Shown here: positions 1 to 4,788 of the stretch, one piece after another
Numbering within the stretch: the first letter of the stretch is position 1
Layout of the letters: each line of letters starts with the position of its first letter
DNA from: Thermoplasmatota archaeon
Lineage (GTDB): Archaea > Thermoplasmatota > E2 > DHVEG-1
Direction of reading: 5' to 3'
Assembly (NCBI GenBank): GCA_030609445.1
Contig: JAUWCF010000071.1
Coordinates: 1 to 5,973, forward strand
DNA length: 5,973 nucleotides
Program-made: the position numbers and the translations under genes
Notes under the pieces: generated by a model
The model's input: the letters and a program-made list of their open reading frames with translations, nothing else
Database searches by the model: none
What the model was told of the DNA's origin: nothing

Positions 1-667
1 CCTCTTTAGCCTTAGCATGAAATGCTTCAGAATCATGCAAGGGTACTTTTCCACTTCCAATAATTGCAATAGCTTTGAGATTTTTGGAACCCATAACTGC
101 GCCAGGTCCACCTCTTCCTGCATGTCGATGTCCATCTACAGTGATAGCTGAAAACTTAACAAGATTTTCTCCAGCAGGTCCAATAACTGCAGTTTTTGCT
201 TTTTCTTCAGTTTTTTGTAACCAATTGTGAGTATCGAGGCATTCTTCTCCCCATAGTTTAGAAGCATCTTTAAACTCAACGGAATCGTCTTTTATTACGA
301 TGTAACCTGGAGTTTTGGATCGTCCGTTGAGTATGATAAAATCCCAGCCTGCCTTCTTCATCTCAGCAGCAAAGCTTCCACCAAAATGAGAGTCTAAAAA
401 AAGATTGGTTTGAGGAGATTTTGTAACTACGGTTCCTCGACCCGAAGTCTGGGTGCGGGTACCGGTAAGTGGCCCCGTTGTAAACATCAAGATATTTTCT
501 GGTGATAGTGGATCAGTTCCCTTAGGAAGTTTATCAAATAGAATTTTTGCTCCAAGTCCTTTTGCCCCTATGAATCTCTTTGCAGCAGCCATATCTGTTT
601 TTTCGACAGTTGTAGTATGAGTCTTTAAATCAATAACGAGCATTTTTCCGGTGTATCCGCCACTCAC
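1..667 (-). CDS. aor: Aldehyde:ferredoxin oxidoreductase, N-terminal part (cut by window edge)
   Basis: Translating the minus strand from a GTG at 667 gives 222 uninterrupted residues that run off the left edge. The protein matches the N-terminal domain of the tungsten-containing aldehyde:ferredoxin oxidoreductases, cytoplasmic enzymes that oxidise aldehydes to acids and reduce ferredoxin. Visible hallmarks are the opening GGYTGKMLVIDL (residues 3-14), DPLSPEN (52-58), GPLTGT (65-70), SGRGTVVTKSP (75-85) with the arginine expected near the tungstopterin, the GG at 96-97, IGPAGENLVKF (162-172) and DGHRHAGRGGPGAVMGSKNLKAI (178-200). The family is about 600 residues long, so roughly two thirds, including the Fe4S4 cysteines, lies outside the window. 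The GTG start is chosen because the family begins just before GGYTGK and a GGAG motif sits 9 bases upstream. An in-frame GTG at 682 is possible but adds only five residues. It follows homoserine dehydrogenase by 25 bases with no promoter, so it is probably cotranscribed. The substrate subclass cannot be decided from this part. Confidence 0.95.
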   Translation of the reverse strand, partial: MSGGYTGKMLVIDLKTHTTTVEKTDMAAAKRFIGAKGLGAKILFDKLPKGTDPLSPENILMFTTGPLTGTRTQTSGRGTVVTKSPQTNLFLDSHFGGSFAAEMKKAGWDFIILNGRSKTPGYIVIKDDSVEFKDASKLWGEECLDTHNWLQKTEEKAKTAVIGPAGENLVKFSAITVDGHRHAGRGGPGAVMGSKNLKAIAIIGSGKVPLHDSEAFHAKAKE

Positions 668-676
668 TAAATCACA

Positions 677-680
677 CTCC
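677..680 (-). promoter_or_regulatory. Ribosome binding site of the aldehyde:ferredoxin oxidoreductase gene
   Basis: GGAG lies 9 bases before the GTG at 667, inside the 25-base spacer after the homoserine dehydrogenase stop. It is weaker than the GGGAGG sites of the two preceding genes, but it supports the GTG at 667, which has no ATG competitor before the conserved GGYTGK motif. Confidence 0.55.
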
Positions 681-692
681 ACATATCAAAGA

Positions 693-1727
693 TTAAGATA
701 ATTTTCGGTTTATCTCCAAAAGATCAATAAGCAATGAAAAACCAGTTTCACGACGACCTGCACCAGGGCCAACAATCGTTACTGGACCTAATTCGTCAGT
801 ATAATATGTTAATGCATTAATGGCTTCACAGACACCAGCAAGTGGATCACTGAGAGGCAGCTTTTCTGGTGACACCTTTGCCTTAACAGAGCCATCTGAC
901 TGAATCTCTGCACTTCCGATAAGTTTCCATCGTTTTCCCTCAGCCTTTGCCTTCTTCACATCTTCTCCAGTGATTCCAGTTATGCCTTTTCTTTGTACAT
1001 CGTTTACGGAGAGATTCTTTCCAAGGACGACGTTGGATAAAATAACTACCTTACCAAGAGCATCTAAACCTTCTACGTCTCCTGTTGGATCAGCTTCAGC
1101 ATATCCAAGTTCTTGTGCCTTTTTTAATGCGTCGTCATACGACATGCCTCCTTCCATCCGGGTGAGGATGTAGTTGGTTGTACCATTCAAAATACCTTTA
1201 AAGCCGGTGATCTTGTTTCCTGCAAGAGTGAATTTGGCGAGATTTAACACTGGAGTTCCAGCAAGTACAACACCTTCGAATCCATAATGTACGTTATTTG
1301 ACGCAGCAAGATCTAATAGCTCCATAACTTGTTTTACAACAGGTCCTTTGTTTGTAGATACCACATTTTTTCCTGCATTAAGAGCCGCCTTGATGTGTGT
1401 AAGAGCAGGTTCTCCTGTTTTGACATCGGTATACGTAACCTCTATAATTGTATCAGCATTGGTCTCTTGAATAGTAGCCATGCTATCCATCCCCTTAACT
1501 CCTGTTGGATATTCGTCAAGTTTTTTACCCTTTTTTACCAGCTCAAGCATTTTTTCCATATCAAGACCGGCTTCATCATAGACTGCTCCCTTCATGATAT
1601 CAGAAATAGCTACTATTTTGAAGTGAAAGTCATATTTTTCCCCTAGCATATCTTTTTTTTCCAGAAGTATTTCTGTCAGGCCTTGACCTACCGTTCCAAA
1701 ACCAATAAACGCGATTTTAAACTGCAT
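693..1727 (-). CDS. hom: Homoserine dehydrogenase (short form, no ACT domain)
   Basis: This 344-residue protein is a NAD(P)-dependent homoserine dehydrogenase, which interconverts aspartate 4-semialdehyde and homoserine at the branch to threonine and methionine. The N-terminal Rossmann fold shows GFGTVGQG (residues 9-16). STNKGP (124-129) carries the conserved NK lysine. The catalytic domain has GTPVLN (157-162), the family signature GILNGTTNYI (178-187) and LGYAEADPTGDVEGLDALGK (207-226). In that block E211, D217, D222 and K226 keep the spacing of the catalytic and substrate-binding residues known from yeast homoserine dehydrogenase. The C-terminal GPGAGRRETGF (320-330) closes the nucleotide-binding part. 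There is no C-terminal ACT domain, so feedback control by threonine through such a domain is not expected. The ATG at 1727 follows the stop of the 424-residue gene by only 3 bases and has a strong ribosome binding site within that gene's end, so translation of the two is probably coupled. The direction in the cell, biosynthetic or catabolic, is not shown by sequence. Confidence 0.95.
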   Translation of the reverse strand: MQFKIAFIGFGTVGQGLTEILLEKKDMLGEKYDFHFKIVAISDIMKGAVYDEAGLDMEKMLELVKKGKKLDEYPTGVKGMDSMATIQETNADTIIEVTYTDVKTGEPALTHIKAALNAGKNVVSTNKGPVVKQVMELLDLAASNNVHYGFEGVVLAGTPVLNLAKFTLAGNKITGFKGILNGTTNYILTRMEGGMSYDDALKKAQELGYAEADPTGDVEGLDALGKVVILSNVVLGKNLSVNDVQRKGITGITGEDVKKAKAEGKRWKLIGSAEIQSDGSVKAKVSPEKLPLSDPLAGVCEAINALTYYTDELGPVTIVGPGAGRRETGFSLLIDLLEINRKLS

Positions 1728-1730
1728 AAC

Positions 1731-3005
1731 TCATGCCTCCCTGTGATGAAGTGTAGGCGCAGCAATAAATGCCAGTCCTTTCTCAGTCAATGCCTTTGCA
1801 GTGTTGTTTATCGTCTCATGTTTATCCAGGTAGTTTTGAGTGAGAGCAGGCATTAGTCCTTTCTCATCAATATCTTTCTTAGTTAAGAAATATTCAGCTA
1901 TATCTGACGGGTGTTTTCTTTTCTGTTCCACTGAAATCTCCCCGCCTTCATGTTTAGCACTGATGTTCTTTACTTTTGAGGCAATCTCTAAAAGCTCATC
2001 TCTTCGATCATATGGTTGGATGACAATGCTTTTCCATGTCTCAAAAATATGATGTTCAAATCTGACAAAATTTTCAAGACCAAGAGATTTTCTGATGTCG
2101 CCGCTGAATTCAATAGTTGCGTTGTCCACTGAGTTGGAGAAATTAAATCCAATAAGTGATGTGGACCCATCTTCTCTACAGAACATTCGAGCAGCCATAA
2201 GCGTCCAAAACACAGCATACGGGTTATCGTTTCCCATGTAGACAGAAATCTTAAATTCTATATCTATCCCCAGTTTATGCAGCATGTATGCTAAAAGTAT
2301 GGTTCCTGGGTTAATATTTAATACCTGATTCACGCCATAGTTTGTATAATAGTAAAGAAACTCATCTACCCATTTAATTGGATGATCATTTGGTTGACCA
2401 ACGCCTCCAAAATAGCCGGTTATTGTTTCTGGGCCACCAAGATGAACGTTAGAGCCATCAGTACCTTTTGTATCAAGTGTTTCGCACCAGCTTGCTCCTA
2501 AGATTTGCATAGCTGCACTCATTGCCAAAAGATCATTGTCTTCCTCCTGCTCCTTCATACATCGCACCCGAATAAAACGACCTGGCATCAGTTCTTTTTT
2601 CTCTACGGCCTGACGAGCCTGAACCATAAAAAATGGAAAATACTGACATGCACTTATTTCTAAAGTAACTGCAAAATCCTCGTTGAAGCTCATTGTTTCA
2701 ACCTTATCACCCAAGATTGCTCTACGGTACTCGTCGACAGTAATGAAAGCACCATTGTCTTTTTGCTCTATCAGCCACTCTAGATCTTTCACGTAGGATG
2801 ATTTTTTCTCCCGCAACCGTTCCATGAGATTTTCAATTTTGCCTGATTCTTTGGCCTTTCTATTTATTTCATCAGGTCCACCATATTTTTCAACTACTGC
2901 CAAAAGATCATTGACTAGTTTGTTTTTAGGATCTATCAAAAATGCGTTTATTTCATCAAGTCTTTTATTTTCTATAGCTAATTTGCTTCGTATACCATTA
3001 GACAT
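1731..3005 (-). CDS. Conserved-looking protein of unknown family, probable enzyme coupled to homoserine dehydrogenase
   Basis: I do not recognise this 424-residue protein. It looks soluble, with no signal peptide or membrane segment. Residues 1-100 are charged and helical (KYGGPDEINRKA at 40-51, KDLEWLIEQKDNGAF at 73-87). The rest alternates hydrophobic strands and helices in a way that could suit a TIM-like barrel, which is a weak inference. Blocks that look like active-site loops are RFIRVRCMKEQEEDND (143-158), ETLDTKGTDGSNVHLGGPET (175-194), YFGGVGQPNDHP (198-209), LNINPGT (229-235), YMGNDNPY (256-263), GFNFSNSVDN (286-295), RFEHHIFET (315-323), NISAKHEGGE (347-356) and MPALTQNYLDKHE (385-397). 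The many Gly, Asn, Asp and His residues in these loops argue for an enzyme. No Rossmann, P-loop, CxxC or cobalamin DxHxxG motif is visible. The ATG at 3005 has GGGAGG 9 bases upstream. It is first in the operon with hom and the aldehyde:ferredoxin oxidoreductase gene, which suggests a role in aspartate semialdehyde or homoserine metabolism, unproven. Confidence 0.9.
   Translation of the reverse strand: MSNGIRSKLAIENKRLDEINAFLIDPKNKLVNDLLAVVEKYGGPDEINRKAKESGKIENLMERLREKKSSYVKDLEWLIEQKDNGAFITVDEYRRAILGDKVETMSFNEDFAVTLEISACQYFPFFMVQARQAVEKKELMPGRFIRVRCMKEQEEDNDLLAMSAAMQILGASWCETLDTKGTDGSNVHLGGPETITGYFGGVGQPNDHPIKWVDEFLYYYTNYGVNQVLNINPGTILLAYMLHKLGIDIEFKISVYMGNDNPYAVFWTLMAARMFCREDGSTSLIGFNFSNSVDNATIEFSGDIRKSLGLENFVRFEHHIFETWKSIVIQPYDRRDELLEIASKVKNISAKHEGGEISVEQKRKHPSDIAEYFLTKKDIDEKGLMPALTQNYLDKHETINNTAKALTEKGLAFIAAPTLHHREA
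1736..1741 (-). promoter_or_regulatory. Ribosome binding site of hom inside the preceding gene
   Basis: GGGAGG lies in the last codons of the 424-residue gene, 8 bases before the hom ATG at 1727. The upstream stop TGA (1731-1733) sits between the site and the start. A ribosome terminating on the first gene would be placed directly on the second, the usual arrangement for translational coupling and balanced output. Confidence 0.8.
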
Positions 3006-3014
3006 GTATAAATT

Positions 3015-3020
3015 CCTCCC
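3015..3020 (-). promoter_or_regulatory. Ribosome binding site of the 424-residue gene
   Basis: GGGAGG ends 9 bases before the ATG at 3005. It is the same motif, at nearly the same spacing, as the site used by hom. The whole motif is also one arm of the inverted repeat at 3015-3054, so its accessibility may be controlled. Confidence 0.8.
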
Positions 3021-3054
3021 TAAACCAATATAATTCTATTGTTTACAGAGGAGG
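3015..3054 (-). promoter_or_regulatory. Inverted repeat forming a hairpin that covers the ribosome binding site
   Basis: Read on the minus strand, CCTCCT (3054-3049), TAAAC (3045-3041) and AATA (3040-3037) are followed by a 6-base loop (3036-3031) and then TATT (3030-3027), GTTTA (3025-3021) and GGGAGG (3020-3015). In RNA this gives 4 pairs next to the loop, a single bulged G at 3026, 5 pairs, a 3-base bulge (3048-3046), and 6 pairs of which the innermost is U-G. That totals 15 pairs, and the outer stem holds the entire GGGAGG. It could block ribosome access until melted or refolded. If transcription starts near 3047, it would instead work mainly as a DNA palindrome over the start site, that is, an operator. 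It is too far upstream of a T-run, and too close to the start codon, to be a terminator. Confidence 0.5.
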
Positions 3055-3069
3055 CAATTAAAACAGAGC

Positions 3070-3077
3070 TATAAATA
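3070..3077 (-). promoter_or_regulatory. Candidate TATA box for the 424-residue gene / hom / aor operon
   Basis: TATTTATA on the minus strand, preceded by A-rich sequence (AAACAAACAT) that could act as a BRE. At the usual archaeal distance the transcript would begin near 3047, giving a leader of about 42 bases. A second candidate, TTTATTTA at 3105-3112, would start the transcript near 3082 and include the whole hairpin. The spacer is AT-rich, so either match could be chance. Confidence 0.35.
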
Positions 3078-3147
3078 ATGTTTGTTTTTCTATTTCCAAT
3101 GACCTAAATAAATCACATTTCTTCTAAACATATTTATCATGTAGAAT

Positions 3148-3180
3148 AAAAATGGAGTGAGAAACAATTAGTGGGAAAAA
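3148..3180 (-). terminator. Possible oligo-T terminator after the 74-residue gene
   Basis: Two TTTTT runs (3180-3176 and 3152-3148 on the minus strand) follow the stop codon of the small gene within 45 bases and precede the promoter candidates of the next operon. Archaeal transcription often ends at such T-tracts without a hairpin. The runs are short, so the call is weak. Confidence 0.3.
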
Positions 3181-3187
3181 GCCATGT

Positions 3188-3412
3188 TTATTCTTCGGGA
3201 AAATCTTCTTTCATAAATTTAAACTTTTCCTTGTCCAAATCCTTAATTTCTTGTTTTACGATATCAAGAATCCCGACAACAGAGATAATACTTAACTTTG
3301 TACCATAACTTTGACAAGATTTAACTAGTTCTCCATATAGTCTTGTCTCCATTGATCTATATTCATCTAATTGCAGTTTTTCACCTGCAGACAATCCTTC
3401 GTTTTCCATCAT
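3188..3412 (-). CDS. Small acidic helical protein of unknown function
   Basis: I do not recognise this 74-residue protein. It is charged and predicted mostly helical, with no signal peptide, membrane segment, zinc-binding cysteine pair or clear helix-turn-helix. Residues 11-31 are amphipathic, 38-52 form a more hydrophobic stretch (KLSIISVVGILDIV at 39-52) and the tail is very charged (KQEIKDLDKEKFKFMKED at 53-70). The pattern suits a small helical bundle or a helical dimer; the only cysteine is C33. It begins with two adjacent ATG codons (3412 and 3409) and has no convincing ribosome binding site. A TATA-like box at 3442-3449 predicts a leader of about 8 bases, which fits near-leaderless translation. 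It stands alone between two spacers with T-runs. Reality as a gene is supported by its promoter, an otherwise empty spacer on both strands, and a protein-like composition. No function is assigned. Confidence 0.7.
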   Translation of the reverse strand: MMENEGLSAGEKLQLDEYRSMETRLYGELVKSCQSYGTKLSIISVVGILDIVKQEIKDLDKEKFKFMKEDFPEE

Positions 3413-3441
3413 TTAACATCAAGACATGTAATACTCTATTG

Positions 3442-3449
3442 ATTTATAT
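3442..3449 (-). promoter_or_regulatory. Candidate TATA box of the 74-residue gene
   Basis: ATATAAAT on the minus strand, directly preceded by GAAATAAT, which resembles a BRE. The expected transcript start is near 3420, about 8 bases before the ATG at 3412. This agrees with the absence of a ribosome binding site there. Confidence 0.45.
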
Positions 3450-3458
3450 TATTATTTC

Positions 3459-3480
3459 AAAAACTAAGTCCAAAGAAAGA
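3459..3480 (-). terminator. Possible T-rich terminator after the aminotransferase gene
   Basis: The minus strand after the aminotransferase stop carries TTTCTTT and then TTTTT (3463-3459) within 35 bases, just before the promoter of the next gene. There is no clear hairpin. The position fits an archaeal oligo-T terminator, but the tracts are short. Confidence 0.25.
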
Positions 3481-3490
3481 TGATGTTCGC

Positions 3491-4699
3491 CTAGTTTGTT
3501 TTGAGTTTTTTGTTCATAAATTGTTCTAGTTTATCAAAGGCTTTCTCTAATGTCTCTAGCTGCGGGAGGATAACTGCTCTAAAATGATTTTTACCATATG
3601 TTGAGCAGAAACCTGATCCATGAACAACCAAAACATGTGCTTCATGCAGTAGATCCAAAACAAACTCTTTATCGTCCTTCCAAAGACCGTTTTCCATCGC
3701 CTCAATTTTTGGAAATATGTAAAATGCACCATCTGGTTTTGCCGTTGAAATACCCTCAATTTCATTAAGCCGTTTATAGGAGAAATCACGGCGTTTTCGT
3801 AGTTTTTGATTCACCATTTCAATATGGTTTTGTGGACCTTTTAACGCCGCAATACACGCACGTTGACAAACAGAACTTGCACAAAGTCTCGAGCGTGCAA
3901 TACGCATAAACGCATCTTGTATTTCATCAAGTTCACCTGAATGATAAAAGAGAGTATAACCTACCCTCCATCCAGGGACAAGATATACTTTGGAAAAACC
4001 ATTAAACGTTATTACTGGTACATCTTTTGCAAGAGCAGCTGTTGCATATTGTTTCCCGTCAAATGTGAGGTCATCATAAATTTCATCAGAGATAACTGGG
4101 AGCTTATACTCACCTGCAAGGTCAATAATATTTTTTATAACATTTTTTGAATATAACGCGCCTGTTGGATTATTTGGGTTAATAAGAACTATTCCTTTCG
4201 TGCGTTTTGATATCTTCTTTCGGATGTCTTCTACATCTGGCTGCCATCCCTCTTCTTCGATACAACGATATGCAACAGGTTCAGCATTGTTAAAACGTGT
4301 GATGAGTGTATATTGCGGATAGGTCGGTCCAGGTATTAAAAGTTCATCACCAGGATCAAGTGACGCATTGAGAAGTATTTGAAGGGATTCAGTAACGCCT
4401 GTTGTTATACAGAGACCATCAGGAGTATAAGTAACATTATTTCTCTTTTGTTCCCGTTCAACAATTCCCGTTCTCAGCTCCAAATAGCCCTCTGAAGGAC
4501 TGTACCCATTATGTCCTTCATTTGCAGCTTCAAAGAGAGCATCTTTCATATGCTGTGGAGTATCAAAATCATATTTATTTGGATCGCCAATATTTAGGTG
4601 TAAAACAGGGATGCCTTTTTTCTCTAATTTCTTTGCAGGAAGAACCACATCTCTTATCGCATAAGAAACCCCTTGTGAACGCCTCGATGCTTTTATCAT
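3491..4699 (-). CDS. PLP-dependent class I aminotransferase (alanine/aspartate type)
   Basis: A cytoplasmic fold-type I aminotransferase that moves an amino group between an amino acid and a 2-oxo acid, most like archaeal alanine or aspartate aminotransferases. Counting 402 residues from the ATG at 4699, visible landmarks are YAIRD (13-17), LNIGDP (35-40), GYSPSEGYLELR (65-76), GVTES (101-105), PGPTYP (123-128), NPNNPTG (174-180) with N177, SDEIYDDL (204-211) with D205 and Y208, NGFSKVYLVPGWRVGY (233-248) with the PLP lysine K237 and phosphate-binding R245, and the substrate carboxylate arginine R374 in HFRAVILP. All correspond to the known catalytic residues of aspartate aminotransferase. 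In-frame ATGs at 4750 and 4720 would add 17 or 7 residues (including a hydrophobic YLIFM) that the family lacks. A TATA-like box at 4731-4738 predicts a transcript start near 4708, which excludes the first ATG. The exact donor and acceptor cannot be read from sequence. It appears to be transcribed alone. Confidence 0.93.
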   Translation of the reverse strand: MIKASRRSQGVSYAIRDVVLPAKKLEKKGIPVLHLNIGDPNKYDFDTPQHMKDALFEAANEGHNGYSPSEGYLELRTGIVEREQKRNNVTYTPDGLCITTGVTESLQILLNASLDPGDELLIPGPTYPQYTLITRFNNAEPVAYRCIEEEGWQPDVEDIRKKISKRTKGIVLINPNNPTGALYSKNVIKNIIDLAGEYKLPVISDEIYDDLTFDGKQYATAALAKDVPVITFNGFSKVYLVPGWRVGYTLFYHSGELDEIQDAFMRIARSRLCASSVCQRACIAALKGPQNHIEMVNQKLRKRRDFSYKRLNEIEGISTAKPDGAFYIFPKIEAMENGLWKDDKEFVLDLLHEAHVLVVHGSGFCSTYGKNHFRAVILPQLETLEKAFDKLEQFMNKKLKTN

Positions 4700-4730
4700 A
4701 AAAATCAAGTAACCCCTCATAGAAATTTTA

Positions 4731-4738
4731 CATAAATA
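4731..4738 (-). promoter_or_regulatory. Candidate TATA box of the aminotransferase gene
   Basis: TATTTATG on the minus strand, about 30 bases before a predicted transcript start near 4708 and 9 bases further from the ATG at 4699. It gives a very short leader, like that of the 74-residue gene, and supports the shorter protein. A GAGGGG at 4719-4714 is 14 bases from this ATG, too far to be a typical ribosome binding site. Confidence 0.4.
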
Positions 4739-4770
4739 GTTGATGGTCACTCAACATATCATAATTTGAT

Positions 4771-4785
4771 AAAAACAACAAGCCT
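4771..4785 (-). terminator. Possible T-rich terminator after the PAS protein gene
   Basis: On the minus strand, CTTGTTGTTTTT follows the TAA of the PAS protein by a few bases and ends in five T residues. No strong stem precedes it. It suits an archaeal U-tract terminator separating the sensor gene from the aminotransferase promoter. Confidence 0.35.
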
Positions 4786-4788
4786 TTC

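Noticed and set aside
1..667. Truncated pseudogene of aldehyde:ferredoxin oxidoreductase
   Set aside because: The frame is open to the window edge and all N-terminal motifs are intact; the missing part is explained by the end of the window.
1653..1660. Run of eight A residues in the hom coding strand as a phase-variation or frameshift site
   Set aside because: It encodes ordinary Glu-Lys-Lys codons, the frame is intact on both sides, and eight bases is short for a contingency locus in AT-rich DNA.
970..2218. Several open frames on the plus strand and in other minus frames within hom and the 424-residue gene
   Set aside because: They overlap well-supported genes, have low-complexity Ser/Phe/Cys-rich translations typical of antisense frames, and lack conserved motifs.
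1731..3005. Archaeal-type phosphoenolpyruvate carboxylase as identity of the 424-residue protein
   Set aside because: The length is roughly in the range and the metabolic context would fit, but I could not find the expected N-terminal signature or phosphoenolpyruvate carboxylase motifs, so the name would be a guess.
1731..3005. Catalytic subunit of a cobalamin-dependent mutase (glutamate mutase or lysine aminomutase type)
   Set aside because: A barrel-like alternation and an arginine- and glutamate-rich loop prompted the idea, but no recognisable family motif or DxHxxG cobalamin-binding motif is present and no small B12-binding subunit gene is adjacent in the window.
3415..3487. Inverted GATGTT/AACATC copies flanking the promoter of the 74-residue gene
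   Set aside because: Only six bases each and more than 60 bases apart; easily explained by chance in this base composition.
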